From contig JALLOG010000003.1 in the NCBI GenBank assembly GCA_027717645.1, positions 1 to 63,673 of the forward strand: a stretch of 63,673 bases of DNA, given 5' to 3'. Positions within the stretch are counted from its first letter, which is position 1; the number at the start of each line of letters is the position of its first letter. This document shows, one piece after another, positions 27,321-36,010 of the stretch. The notes under the pieces are model-generated. The model did no database searches. It was not told the DNA's origin and was given only the letters and a program-made list of their open reading frames with translations. This DNA comes from Desulfobacterota bacterium AH_259_B03_O07. Lineage in GTDB: Bacteria; Desulfobacterota_D; UBA1144; Nemesobacterales; CSP1-2. A program made the position numbers and the translations under genes.

Positions 27321-28094
27321 TTAAACTGATGGAATCACAAATGTTCTACCGTGTTCTTTTCTTACATTTACCTTTATCCCGTATGCTGAACTTAGAATAT
27401 CTTCCCTTAGTATTTCATCACTGCTTCCCTCCGCAAAAATGATCCCATCCTTGAGCACTATGATTTCGTCAAAATAGTATAAGGAAGCATATATATCATG
27501 TGTTGCTGAGATTATTGTTAGGGTTTTTTGGTTCTTTAAATTATTGAGAATTTCCATGATTTTGGATTTGTGTTTTAAATCTAGAAAGGTCACCGGTTCA
27601 TCCAGGATCATTATCTCTGGTTCCTGCGCTAGGGCGCGCGCGATCGAGGTAAGCTGTCTTTCCCCTCCTGAAATCTCTGTGATCAGCCGATCTTTGAGAT
27701 GTTCTATCCCAACTTTTTGCATTGCTTGAAATGATATTTGCATGTCCTTTTCATTTTCAAATTCAAATCTCCCGAGATAGGGAGCCCTACCCATATTTAC
27801 TACTTCGGAAACGGTAAACGGAAAGTCAAACGTTGAATTCTGGGGTATGTAAGCAATTCTTTTTGCAGTATCCCTATTAGAAATATGTCTTAGTTCTTTT
27901 TCTTCAAAAAACAATTTACCGGATTTTATATTCAATATCCCACAGAGTATCTTAAGAAGGGTTGACTTACCTACGCCATTTGCTCCAAGTAATCCGATCA
28001 TCCTTCCCTGGCTGATCGATATATCAACCCCTTTTATGACTTCTGTCCCATCGTAAGAGAATCTAATATCTTTACCTTCAATTATGTTTTTCAT
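27321..28094 (-). CDS. btuD: Cobalamin ABC transporter ATP-binding protein
   Basis: 257 aa. Walker A GANGVGKST (about 35-43), signature ISGGERQ and Walker B IMILDEPVTFLD are complete, with the switch His in SATHD. It powers the BtuC permease. It overlaps the upstream btuF by 17 bases and ends 12 bases before btuC, so expression is coupled. Confidence 0.92.
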   Translation of the reverse strand: MKNIIEGKDIRFSYDGTEVIKGVDISISQGRMIGLLGANGVGKSTLLKILCGILNIKSGKLFFEEKELRHISNRDTAKRIAYIPQNSTFDFPFTVSEVVNMGRAPYLGRFEFENEKDMQISFQAMQKVGIEHLKDRLITEISGGERQLTSIARALAQEPEIMILDEPVTFLDLKHKSKIMEILNNLKNQKTLTIISATHDIYASLYYFDEIIVLKDGIIFAEGSSDEILREDILSSAYGIKVNVRKEHGRTFVIPSV

Positions 28095-28965
28095 TTTTAA
28101 AAGATAATTCGGGGTGTAGTATCCGTGATAAAATTCGGGCTCCTTCTATTATTCTTTGGCTGGGACGAAGTAATTCATTGCTCAATACGACATGGACTTC
28201 CTGATCCTTAACGGCTTGGGTTTCTTTAAGATCATTCCAGATTTTTACAATATCATCTGTATGCTTGTTTTTTTGGTGATTTACCTCAATTATCACATCT
28301 GGACTGTATGATAAAATTGCTTCTATCGTGATTTTGAGAGCAAACCGATCGCTTTCTACTACGTTGGTGCCACCCGCTAAGGAAATTAATTCATTGATAT
28401 AATTGTTTTTTCCGATGACATAAATGTCCTCGAGTCTCCCGGGATTTCGCGCGATGACTAAGAGAACTTTCTTATCTGGAGTATTTTCTGTCTCTAATCG
28501 GATCTCGTTCAGACTATTCTTAATTTCCTCTGAAAGTCTGTGAGCCTCATCCTGTTTTCCCAACATCCTGCCGATTTCCAATATAGAATTTTGTATGTCG
28601 TTAATTGAGGTGTTGCTGTCTATTGTAAGTGTTTTATAACCAAGCTTTCTGATTTTATCGCCGAACATGCCATCTTGATCTTTCATTAGTAATACCAAGT
28701 CTGGGTTTAGCTTGACGATTTCCTCAAAATTTGGATTGACCCACCCCCCTACTTTTGGCACTCCTTCTGCTTCGGGTGGAAAGTCTGAATAGAGAGTTAC
28801 TCCTACAACTTTTTCCCAGGCTCCAATTCCATATATGATTTCTGTAATATTTGGAGAAAGAGATATTATGCGCTCGGGGTATTTTCCCGACTTAGAGGGG
28901 GAGGTTGAGACGAGAAAGATTAATACTGAAAATAGAATTCGTGACATAATTAGTCTTGTTTTCAT
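28078..28965 (-). CDS. btuF: Periplasmic cobalamin-binding protein
   Basis: 295 aa with an N-terminal signal peptide (LIMSRILFSVLIFLVSTSPSKS). The TroA-like helical-backbone binding fold is shown by ERIISLSPNITEIIYGIGAWEKVVGVTLYSDFPPEA and VPKVGGWVNPNFEEIVKLNPDLVL. It delivers B12 to BtuCD. It lies between the second BtuF-like protein (3-base gap) and btuD (overlap), inside the riboswitch-led operon. Confidence 0.88.
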   Translation of the reverse strand: MKTRLIMSRILFSVLIFLVSTSPSKSGKYPERIISLSPNITEIIYGIGAWEKVVGVTLYSDFPPEAEGVPKVGGWVNPNFEEIVKLNPDLVLLMKDQDGMFGDKIRKLGYKTLTIDSNTSINDIQNSILEIGRMLGKQDEAHRLSEEIKNSLNEIRLETENTPDKKVLLVIARNPGRLEDIYVIGKNNYINELISLAGGTNVVESDRFALKITIEAILSYSPDVIIEVNHQKNKHTDDIVKIWNDLKETQAVKDQEVHVVLSNELLRPSQRIIEGARILSRILHPELSFKNEKHN

Positions 28966-28968
28966 TTA

Positions 28969-29913
28969 TCATCCCAATGTTTGTTCAAAGTAATAATAGT
29001 TTCTTAGATTAAGGATTGAGTTGGATGGAGTCTCGAAGTCACATGCTTCCGGATGAATTATCTTTGCTAATATCTCTAAGCCATTCACTATCCTGGGTCC
29101 AGACCTTGAAAAGTATGAATTTGCGTCCACTAAGTAGGCCTGGCCCCTTTTTGAGGCTGGTATTTGATTCCAATATCTATGAGAAGTCACAATATCTATT
29201 TCTTTGAGTGTATCTTCAATACTGAAGCCACAAGGCATGAATACTACGATTTGTGGAGCAAACTCCAGTATATCTTCCCAGGTGACCCTCAATGAGGGTT
29301 TTCCTGCCTTTCCTAAACCGTTTTCACCGCCCGCTATCTCTACCATTTCTGGAATCCAGTGACCTCCCACGAATGGAGGATCGAGCCACTCCATGCAAAA
29401 AACCCTTGGGCGGTCTCTTTCATTTGCTAGTAATGATTTTATCCTATCTATTCTGGCATTTAATTTGTCCACTATCTTATGAGCTTGTTCTTTTCGGCCA
29501 GTAGCATCCGCTACGACAAGAATTGTTTCGAGTATCTCGGAAATGGTTTTTGGCTCTAATGAAATTATCTGCGGTTCATGTCCAAGGACCTTTACAGTTT
29601 CCGCAACTTCATTTCCCGAAACTGCACATACCTCACATAACCCCTGGGTAAGAATTATATCGGGGTTTGCCTCTTTCAATTCTTGGATATCTATAAGGTA
29701 TGTACTTTTACCCTCGCCTCTATTTTTCGTAATTATCTCGTCTATTTCTCTACTCGATAGTTCATCAGGATTAATTAGGCTCAAAATAACTCTAGATTTA
29801 TTTATAGCTTCTGGTGGATAATCACATTCGTGGGTCACTCCTACTAAGTTGTTTCCCAATCCTAATGCATAGACAATTTCAGTTGTACTAGGCAGAAATG
29901 AGCAAATTCGCAT
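28969..29913 (-). CDS. Second BtuF-like cobalamin-binding protein, without signal peptide
   Basis: 314 aa. It starts directly with the binding fold (MRICSFLPSTTEIVYALGLGNNLVGVTHECDYPPEA) and has no export signal. It also has the TQGLCEVCAVSG cysteines and the MEWLDPPFVGGHWIPEM motif typical of the cytoplasmic-looking BtuF-like subfamily found beside B12 transporters. Its job is uncertain: intracellular corrinoid binding or handling is suggested. It is probably part of the B12 transcript, though a palindrome (29939-29960) lies in the 192-bp gap upstream. Confidence 0.8.
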   Translation of the reverse strand: MRICSFLPSTTEIVYALGLGNNLVGVTHECDYPPEAINKSRVILSLINPDELSSREIDEIITKNRGEGKSTYLIDIQELKEANPDIILTQGLCEVCAVSGNEVAETVKVLGHEPQIISLEPKTISEILETILVVADATGRKEQAHKIVDKLNARIDRIKSLLANERDRPRVFCMEWLDPPFVGGHWIPEMVEIAGGENGLGKAGKPSLRVTWEDILEFAPQIVVFMPCGFSIEDTLKEIDIVTSHRYWNQIPASKRGQAYLVDANSYFSRSGPRIVNGLEILAKIIHPEACDFETPSNSILNLRNYYYFEQTLG

Positions 29914-29938
29914 GAAAACCTCCCGCTCGTCAAATGTA

Positions 29939-29960
29939 GAGGAGGACTTAAGTCCTCCGC
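29939..29960. terminator. GGAGGACTTAAGTCCTCC palindrome in the B12 operon
   Basis: A perfect 18-base palindrome sits between the propeller lipoprotein and the second btuF-like gene. It has no T-run. It could attenuate transcription, stabilise the upstream or downstream mRNA, or bind a protein dimer. Confidence 0.45.
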
Positions 29961-30105
29961 GACAATCGTTGACATTTTATTATCTCATTGTTAGAGTCGA
30001 TTCACTTCCTCACAATGATGATTTTCTAATACATCTTTTCAAATAAATGTATAGTTTTTCTATAAGAGTAATATTCATTACTTTGTATGCGGATGCAATA
30101 GCAAT

Positions 30106-31623
30106 CTATTGAGGCGGTAAAACTAGCGATGTATTTACAGAGCCCAATTTTGAGCTTATGCCGGTTGTATAGAATATGTCAGCACCTTGAAAATCAATGC
30201 CTTGTATGCCTGGAATTATCGCAAGACGTTGCACTCCATCAAATAAATCTGAGTTTGGATTATCAGCCCTAATTCCTGCCGGAAAAAAGAAGCTAAATGG
30301 AAATGGGCTTATCTCGTCATCTGTGGTATCAATCACAGCAATTTGATCAGAGTTGAAAAGAGTTATGAACCCAAGACCTTCTCCGTTAATTTGTACGTCT
30401 GCGGTATTATCTAATCCGGAGATGTCGGTTACGATAATTGGATTATTAGTTCCATTAACCAGCGTATTAGTGTCTAGATTTATTTTCAATAAGGCTCCCA
30501 CAAGTCCGACTCTTATATAGCCAAATCCTTGATCAGGTGTAGGCGCAATTCGGTTTGGAGGGTCCCCTCCTGGGCATACTTTGTTGTTTTCTTCGCTTAG
30601 AGGTATTTCAATCGTATCAATGATGTTATCTGTTTGAGTATTTAGGACATCGATTGATGGAGGAAAGTCAAAATCACAGGTGAAGGTATTAGTCTGCGAA
30701 TCGAAAAGGACATTCCCGCTGTTTACAACGTAGATATTGTCATCAATAACTGTCAATCCAGCGCTATCTGCTCCGGAAGCAGTTATGGTCCCCATAAATT
30801 GATTTGTAACACTGTTAATTATGGATATGAAGCCGTTTGGTAACGGTACAAAAAATTCATCACGGTTACTATTAGAAACATAGACCTTTTCATTTGCAAT
30901 TGCCACGTCTGACGGATCTTCAAAGGCTCCAACCGCAAACCTGACCTCCTGGCATGGAGGAAAGTTTGTCCCTTCCCCAGTTCGAACAATTATTAATTCA
31001 CATTGTCTGGTTTGGACATTTACCAGAGCTACGCTTTGTCCAATGTTGTTAGCCACATAAGCTCTTGTGTCATCTAGAAAAGCCATTGCAACTGGATTGG
31101 AATTAGGTGGTAATACAATTGTACCTATTTCTTGTGGAGGATCCTGGTCAAGATCAAAGATTTGAATGTTATTTGAAAAACCGTTAACTACGTAGGCACG
31201 ATTTCCCCTTATCTCTATTGATGCAGGTACGCTTCCAAGAACTGCGAGGTCTCTCTTTACGGCTTGTGATAGTAGTGTGACTCCAATAACAGTATCTTCC
31301 ACAACAGTGCCATTACTTGTCACTTTAACGTTAAACAAATCGTTCGTGCTCCCCATAAAAGTAGGATCAAAGCTCCCATCGCTTTCACCAACGGTTGTTT
31401 GAGTCTTGCCTGTGTCGCGATTGGTTACGTCGACAAGACTACCAGCGGGAACTGAACCTGGAGTACCTCCGACCTGTATAGTTTGGTTCGAACCACTCCT
31501 TTCCGCCACGGCGATAATGTTACCTGTTGGAATAAATCCACCACCCCCAGTTCCTGAATCTTCACAACCCCAAAGAAAAAGCACCGATAAACCTAGTATA
31601 AAAAATGTTATACATAGCCTCAT
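30106..31623 (-). CDS. Beta-propeller (YncE-like) lipoprotein in the B12 operon
   Basis: 505 aa from ATG 31623, chosen because AAGGAGG lies 8 bases upstream; an earlier in-frame ATG lacks this. Lipobox LFLWGC with Cys about residue 20, then a Ser/Gly-rich linker. The body has repeated blade-like stretches such as SIEIRGNRAYVVNGFSNNIQ and ANEKVYVSNSN, typical of YncE/40-residue propeller proteins. It follows btuB by 168 bases with a REP-like palindrome in the gap. Beta-propeller lipoproteins recur beside TonB receptors, so a surface corrinoid-capture role is plausible, but unproven. Confidence 0.78.
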   Translation of the reverse strand: MRLCITFFILGLSVLFLWGCEDSGTGGGGFIPTGNIIAVAERSGSNQTIQVGGTPGSVPAGSLVDVTNRDTGKTQTTVGESDGSFDPTFMGSTNDLFNVKVTSNGTVVEDTVIGVTLLSQAVKRDLAVLGSVPASIEIRGNRAYVVNGFSNNIQIFDLDQDPPQEIGTIVLPPNSNPVAMAFLDDTRAYVANNIGQSVALVNVQTRQCELIIVRTGEGTNFPPCQEVRFAVGAFEDPSDVAIANEKVYVSNSNRDEFFVPLPNGFISIINSVTNQFMGTITASGADSAGLTVIDDNIYVVNSGNVLFDSQTNTFTCDFDFPPSIDVLNTQTDNIIDTIEIPLSEENNKVCPGGDPPNRIAPTPDQGFGYIRVGLVGALLKINLDTNTLVNGTNNPIIVTDISGLDNTADVQINGEGLGFITLFNSDQIAVIDTTDDEISPFPFSFFFPAGIRADNPNSDLFDGVQRLAIIPGIQGIDFQGADIFYTTGISSKLGSVNTSLVLPPQ

Positions 31624-31662
31624 GTCTAATTCCTCCTTTTTAATAAATTGCAAAACGTAATG

Positions 31663-31712
31663 GTAGGAGCACCATCCTGGCGCGATTTGATCGCAGCTAG
31701 AAGCTGCTCCTA
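31663..31712. repeat. REP-like palindrome
   Basis: GTAGGAGCA and TGCTCCTAC flank an inner GCGCGATTTGATCGC-type inverted segment, giving a compound hairpin between btuB and the propeller lipoprotein gene. It resembles the GTAGGAGC-type REP sequences of proteobacteria. Only one copy is seen in the window. Confidence 0.55.
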
Positions 31713-31790
31713 CAGATTCTTTGCCATATTTATATTTTTTATTCTCATATATTTTTGTATTTTACGTTTTAGTAATCCTTACTTTTCATG

Positions 31791-33659
31791 CTAAAAGTTT
31801 ATCCCTGCTTTCACAAACACGGTCCGTCCCGGAAGAGGAAAATCCAAGGCGTCTCTTACATCTAAATTATTAAAGAGGTTTTTTACTTCGATTGTGAGTA
31901 ATATTTTCCACCACTCAGCTGTTCCGCCAACGTCGAATGTGGTCCTAGCATCTGTGGTTTGTGAATTTGGGAAGGGTGTAAGGGGGATTTCATCTACATA
32001 ATGTGTTTCCCCGAAAAGTCTTAAAAATCTATGTGAAAATACGACTCTAAGATCAAATTTGTTTCTGGGTCTCCCTGGCAGTTGAGCACCAGTATCCTCC
32101 AGCTCTCCGTCTAGGAATGTATATCCTGCAAAAAGCTCGAGAAAATCAAATGGTCTTAATATGAGGCTTGTTTCAATACCCTGCTCAGTTACCTTCCCAA
32201 CGTTTAGGGGTTCAATCCTTTGCGCACTGACAAATACAAACAAAATGAGATCATCGATTTTGCTTCTGAAATAATTAATTTCAACACCGATTTTCGGGTG
32301 TGAAAAAACCAAACCGAAATCAAAATCAAAGGATGTCTCGGGCTTTAGGTTGGGATTTCCACCTATAAATCCTTCTTCGGGGAAGAAAAGCTCACCAAAG
32401 CCAGGGGCTCTAAAGGACCTCCCGATGTTTCCCTTAAATGAGATATGTTGATATGGCGAGTAGATGATTCCCAATTTTGGTGAGAAGCCATCTTCCGTTG
32501 AGCTTGTTACTTGAGTGGTTTTGTATAGATCATATCTCACTAAAGGGTTGATGAGTATCAAATCGTCGAATAGGCTTATTTCGTCACTCAGGAAGAAACT
32601 GTACGTAAATCGATCAGGGTTATCAAAGTCCTCGTCCCTTAAAACGTCGCCTTTGAGTTCTGTTGCAACTGTTATAATTTGATTAAAAGGTGCATACCAT
32701 GTCAGCCTTGGATTTATGCCGAATGAATATAATTTGCTAAGCGTATCAATGGGGATACCTATTGTTGGATTGGGATTTTTGAACTCTAGCTGGTCAAACC
32801 TGTTAAATATAATTGTTTGAAAGTCAATGTTAGGGACAATGAAACCTGACTTTGAAACATTTATGCTAGTGAGATTCCTAATGTCCTTTTGATTTGCATC
32901 GGGTTGCTGAAATTCCCCTAGACCAGGAACACCTCTATCGTCATAGAAAAATTCATTGAGGAAGCCAATGCGCCATCCTTTCAGGTCATATTCAATCTTG
33001 CCCAGGAAGCTTTCAGAATGGAATTCATTGTTAATTCTTTTAAGAGTGAGATTATTGACAGATTTGAATTCGAAATCCCCATTGCTCTGGGCGTGCGTAT
33101 AAGAAAAGAAATAGCCGAGGTTTCCAATTTTTTGAGCCCTCGAAACGTTAAATAGGAGGGTTTCAAATGAACCGTAAGTAGCCGATAAGGAGGTAAATGG
33201 TTCATCAGTTTTCTTCGTAACAATATTTACAACCCCCCCGATTGCGTCTGAGCCAGCTAGAGCAGATGCACCTCCCCTAATGATTTCAAATTTATCTACA
33301 TAATCAATTGGTATTGTAGAAAGATCTACACCTCCTCCAAGTGGACTGTTTAACCTCACGCCGTCTAATAGGATAACGACCTGGTCATTAGAAGATCCTC
33401 TTATGGAAAGTGTTTTAAGCTGTCCAAATCCTCCAAAATCTCTTACAACAACACCGGGGGAAAAGGAAAGGATTTCGGAAGTCGTGTTGTATTCACCGCT
33501 AAAATCCTCGAGATCTATCACGGTTGAAAATGCGGAAGGATAATTTAAAGGAGGTCTGATTGGAGTTTCTTCAACAATGACTGGCTCTAAGACTTTCTCC
33601 TCTTGAGCAAAGCTCTTTGTTGAAGATATTAGAAGAAGAATAACAAAGGCTTTTTTCAT
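31791..33659 (-). CDS. btuB: TonB-dependent vitamin B12 outer-membrane receptor
   Basis: 622 aa. Signal peptide (residues 1-18, ending SFA), a TonB-box-like PVIVEETPI near residue 27, a plug domain (FSPGVVVRDFGGFGQLKTLSIRGSSNDQVVILLDGVRLN; VDKFEIIRGGASALAGSDAIGGVVNIVTK) and a 22-strand-type barrel ending in an aromatic residue (VFVKAGINF). Length matches BtuB. A cobalamin riboswitch lies 95 bases upstream on the same strand, giving direct support for B12 specificity. Energised by TonB/ExbBD encoded elsewhere. Confidence 0.93.
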   Translation of the reverse strand: MKKAFVILLLISSTKSFAQEEKVLEPVIVEETPIRPPLNYPSAFSTVIDLEDFSGEYNTTSEILSFSPGVVVRDFGGFGQLKTLSIRGSSNDQVVILLDGVRLNSPLGGGVDLSTIPIDYVDKFEIIRGGASALAGSDAIGGVVNIVTKKTDEPFTSLSATYGSFETLLFNVSRAQKIGNLGYFFSYTHAQSNGDFEFKSVNNLTLKRINNEFHSESFLGKIEYDLKGWRIGFLNEFFYDDRGVPGLGEFQQPDANQKDIRNLTSINVSKSGFIVPNIDFQTIIFNRFDQLEFKNPNPTIGIPIDTLSKLYSFGINPRLTWYAPFNQIITVATELKGDVLRDEDFDNPDRFTYSFFLSDEISLFDDLILINPLVRYDLYKTTQVTSSTEDGFSPKLGIIYSPYQHISFKGNIGRSFRAPGFGELFFPEEGFIGGNPNLKPETSFDFDFGLVFSHPKIGVEINYFRSKIDDLILFVFVSAQRIEPLNVGKVTEQGIETSLILRPFDFLELFAGYTFLDGELEDTGAQLPGRPRNKFDLRVVFSHRFLRLFGETHYVDEIPLTPFPNSQTTDARTTFDVGGTAEWWKILLTIEVKNLFNNLDVRDALDFPLPGRTVFVKAGINF

Positions 33660-33754
33660 TGAACCCCCTGCTCTAAAAAATAATGGCAGGGGATAAGTTT
33701 AGATTTAAAGGCATTTACTTTTATCCCCTCGATAAAAAGTAAATCAAGGTTTCA

Positions 33755-33920
33755 AAGGCAGGTCTTCTGGCTTGTAGCATTTACCATTTTTGCTCCTTCC
33801 CAGAATTCTTCAATGAACTCCAGTGGCATTAGCAAAAAGGCCTTTATAGCTACTTACAGCAGCGGGGCTGCACCGGACTTTAACCGGATTTCCCTTTTAA
33901 GCCTTATGGGCACCTGTGAA
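33755..33920 (-). promoter_or_regulatory. Cobalamin riboswitch (adenosylcobalamin-type)
   Basis: Read on the minus strand the element has the conserved blocks in order: CACAGGTGCCC, AAGGGAA followed by CCGGTTAAAGTCCGG, CAGCCCCGCTGCTGTAA (B12 box region), GCCACTG, GGGAAGG and the terminal AAGCCAGAAGACCTGCC. This is the classic aptamer pattern. It precedes btuB by about 95 bases and is expected to shut off the uptake operon when cobalamin is plentiful. Confidence 0.95.
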
Positions 33921-33945
33921 TCTTGAATTTTAAAAGAACAATTAA

Positions 33946-34155
33946 ATGATTAATTACATGGTATCTCTTATAAGAATAAAGTCAAGCAAGGCAAAGACAT
34001 TGAGAGATCTACTTATTCCCCCTGGAAATCGATTAGAAGCACTACATGGTGATAGAGAAGGTCAATACAGCATCCGAATCAATGATCAATGGAGAATTTG
34101 CTTTGAATGGCATGAAGATGATGTCTATAGGGTCGAAATTGTTGACTACCAGTAG
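33946..34155 (+). pseudogene. HigB/RelE-type toxin, N-terminally truncated
   Basis: 69 aa. From residue about 12 the sequence matches the C-terminal two-thirds of HigB-type RNase toxins (LIPPGNRLEALHGDREGQYSIRINDQWRICFEW). The usual first ~30-35 residues (helices binding the antitoxin) are replaced by unrelated AT-rich sequence that abuts the cobalamin riboswitch. It is followed 34 bases later by an intact higA copy. Probably an inactive fragment. Confidence 0.72.
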
Positions 34156-34645
34156 GAAGTTAAACTAGGTACATTAAGGAGGTTTAAATATGGGCTCTAA
34201 AAAAATTGTTACTATACATCCCGTTGAAATCTTACTTGAAGAGTTCTTAAAGCCTATGGGGATTAGCCAGAATAGGTTAGTTCTCGATATTAGAGTTCCA
34301 GCACGGCGTATTAATGAGATAGTTCAGGGCAAGCGTAGAATAACGGCAGACACAGCATTAAGGTTGGCTAAATATTTTAGCATGTCTCCCCAGTTCTGGC
34401 TTGGCTTACAAATGGATTATGACCTTGATATTGCAGAGGACAAGTTGGCTGAGTGTCTAAAAAGAGAAGTTCAAGTTTATCAACCTACAGCGTGAGGGAT
34501 GAATTGGTAGCATTGATTTGCGGGGTTGGGAATACCCTGCCTATCGTGAGTAATTTGTATCAGAATTTGCTAATAAGATAGGTGGGACTTTCATGTCCCG
34601 CTTTTGCATGCTGAGTTGGAAAATCCGCTTACCCTTTCATTCGAC
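34155..34645. repeat. Direct repeat copy 1 (about 490 bp) with higA
   Basis: From GGAAGTTAAACTAGGTAC to CATTCGAC this segment is nearly identical to 37366-37857. It includes the higA ribosome site, the whole gene and about 150 bases of 3' flank. Differences are a few substitutions and one A. The two copies bound the DGR-target island. Confidence 0.9.
34190..34495 (+). CDS. higA: HigA-type antitoxin (XRE HTH), copy 1
   Basis: 101 aa. Starts HPVEILLEEFLKPMGISQNRLVLDIRVPARRINEIVQGKRRI, the HigA/VapI helix-turn-helix, followed by ALRLAKYFSMSPQFWLGLQ. An AAGGAGG site lies directly upstream. It is a DNA-binding antitoxin that represses its own operon. Its toxin partner upstream is truncated. Compared with copy 2 it carries a few substitutions at conserved spots (HPVE for HPGE, RLVLDI for RLALDI, one Cys), so this copy is probably the relaxed one. 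Confidence 0.87.
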   Translation: MGSKKIVTIHPVEILLEEFLKPMGISQNRLVLDIRVPARRINEIVQGKRRITADTALRLAKYFSMSPQFWLGLQMDYDLDIAEDKLAECLKREVQVYQPTA

Positions 34646-34999
34646 ATTCTCATGTTATCCCACTTCGGAGCCATTAGCAACAGGTTAATTGAAATAAAAG
34701 ATTTCCGCCCCCACTTGTTGGGGGAGAAAATGATTTCTTCCCCCTTGAGGGGGAAGCCTGTCCTGAGCTGTGCCGAAGGGATTAAGATGGGGATGTTTCT
34801 GCGACCTTAATTCGACCCTTCGATTAACTCGGGGCTCACGTTCGGTAAGGTCATTATGAGAAGTTAAAGAGGTTTAGCTCCTCGAGGGCTAAATTTTAAA
34901 TAAAAAAGATTTTTTCTTTGTGACATGATTTGTTGTAAACTTTAAAAGGTTCATGTATTCGACGGAGAATACACCTAAAAAATAGGGAGGTGAAATACC
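34646..34999. other. Non-coding stretch with palindromic repeats
   Basis: Contains hairpins (TCCCCCTTGAGGGGGAA at about 34738-34753) and two members of the CCCTTCG/GTCCTGAG repeat family at 34757-34780 and 34811-34845. The last 60 bases hold the leader of the DUF1566 gene, with GGGAGGTGAAATACC before its ATG. Confidence 0.5.
34757..34845. repeat. Dispersed GTCCTGAG/GAAGGG palindromic repeats
   Basis: Two partial copies: CCTGTCCTGAGCTGTGCCGA (34757-34776) and TTCGACCCTTCGATTAACTC (34811-34830). Related copies lie at 35911-35950, 36287-36344, 37868-37980 and 63590-63622. Confidence 0.6.
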
Positions 35000-35812
35000 A
35001 TGAAGAAGGTATTTCTTTCGTTTATTGCATCTCTTTTTATTTTGATCGTTGCAGTTGTACTGTGGGCAGGTACTGCCTATGCCCCGCCGCCTTTCCCGGT
35101 TCCTCCCACAGGGGGATTTCCAGCGTGTCAGTCTGCCCTAAATACCTGCAATGATGGTCTGGGCACCTGCAATACGAACCTTGGAGATCGCACGACTGAG
35201 CTCGATATCTGTGACGGCGAGCTGAATACCTGCAATGATGATCTGGTGGCGTGTCAGGCGCAGCCAAGCAGTGATGCGACTGTGACGACAGGGCTAATAT
35301 GGGAGAAGAAGGACAGTCCTGGGGGAGGTGTTTCTGTGTGTCCAGGCGGCCCTACCTGCGACAATCCACACGATGTTGACAACAGGTATGTCTGGACTAC
35401 TACTGGTGTGGCCCCGGACGGACCGGTCTTTACTGACTTTCTCGACAAACTGAATAACGGCTGCGACAATGATCCAACTGTGGACTGCAGCGCGGGAGGG
35501 GACGCGGATTGTATTAATGCAGGTGTATTTGGTGCCTGTGGATTTGCCGGTCATCGTGATTGGCGGTTACCGGAAGTCGCAATCGCTTCGACGGGAGGTC
35601 TGGGTGAGTTCGATGGCGTGTTAGATTGCAGCATTGGATCGTCCTGTATTGATCCGATTTTCGGGCCAGCTGCCACATCCGGCTACTGGTCGGCTAGTAC
35701 GTTCGCCGGCAATCCCTTCAGCGCGTGGGACGTCGGTTTCGACAATGGCGGCGTGCTCGTCGGCAGTAAGGACGGCAGCAGCCATGTTCGCGCAGTGCGT
35801 GATGGTCCGTGA
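35000..35812 (+). CDS. Exported DUF1566 protein; probable DGR variable protein
   Basis: 270 aa. Signal peptide (SFIASLFILIVAVVLWAGTAYA), a Pro-rich segment, then a cysteine repeat region (TCNDGLGTCNTNL, about 45-90) resembling short coiled-coil stalks, and a C-terminal DUF1566 (Lcl/C-type-lectin-like) domain from about residue 95 (TGLIWEKKD; GHRDWRLPEV). The last 40 codons before RDGP have the layout of a DGR variable repeat (GYWSAS, AWDV, VRAVR). GC content is visibly higher than in the neighbours, suggesting transfer. It is preceded by GGAGGTGAAATACC. Likely a displayed ligand-binding protein. The ligand is unknown. Confidence 0.82.
   Translation: MKKVFLSFIASLFILIVAVVLWAGTAYAPPPFPVPPTGGFPACQSALNTCNDGLGTCNTNLGDRTTELDICDGELNTCNDDLVACQAQPSSDATVTTGLIWEKKDSPGGGVSVCPGGPTCDNPHDVDNRYVWTTTGVAPDGPVFTDFLDKLNNGCDNDPTVDCSAGGDADCINAGVFGACGFAGHRDWRLPEVAIASTGGLGEFDGVLDCSIGSSCIDPIFGPAATSGYWSASTFAGNPFSAWDVGFDNGGVLVGSKDGSSHVRAVRDGP
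35681..35800 (+). repeat. Putative variable repeat (VR) of a diversity-generating retroelement
   Basis: Forty codons at the 3' end of the DUF1566 gene. At 17 positions where family template repeats typically encode Asn, the codons are TTC, GGC, TTC, AGC, GAC, GGT, GAC, GGC, CTC, GTC, GGC, AGT, GAC, GGC, AGC, AGC and CAT. All end in C or T, as expected if AAC/AAT codons of a template were mutated only at adenines. Invariant codons between them keep the lectin scaffold. No matching template repeat exists in the window. Confidence 0.7.
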
Positions 35813-35910
35813 TTGGTCATTTGGTTATTTGAGAATTTGATCATTTGATAAATGGGGTTGGGGTGAGTAGTTTAAATAAGTTAAGGGGTGATAAATCAAT
35901 TTTCACAAAA

Positions 35911-35950
35911 CCGTTCACCCTGAGTCCTGAGTTTATCGAAGGATCGAAGG
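35911..35950. repeat. Palindromic repeat copy upstream of the GIY-YIG gene
   Basis: CCGTTCACCCTGAGTCCTGA and the following GTTTATCGAAGGATCGAAGG form a copy of the repeat that recurs inverted at 36287-36344, so the pair brackets the GIY-YIG gene. Confidence 0.65.
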
Positions 35951-36010
35951 ACATTATATCTGAGTGCAGAAAGTTATGAATTCACTAAAATTAGGAAGTA
36001 TCAAGAGAAC

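Noticed and set aside
35037..35554. Minus-strand ORFs opposite the DUF1566 gene
   Set aside because: Shadows due to high GC and repeats in the coding strand.
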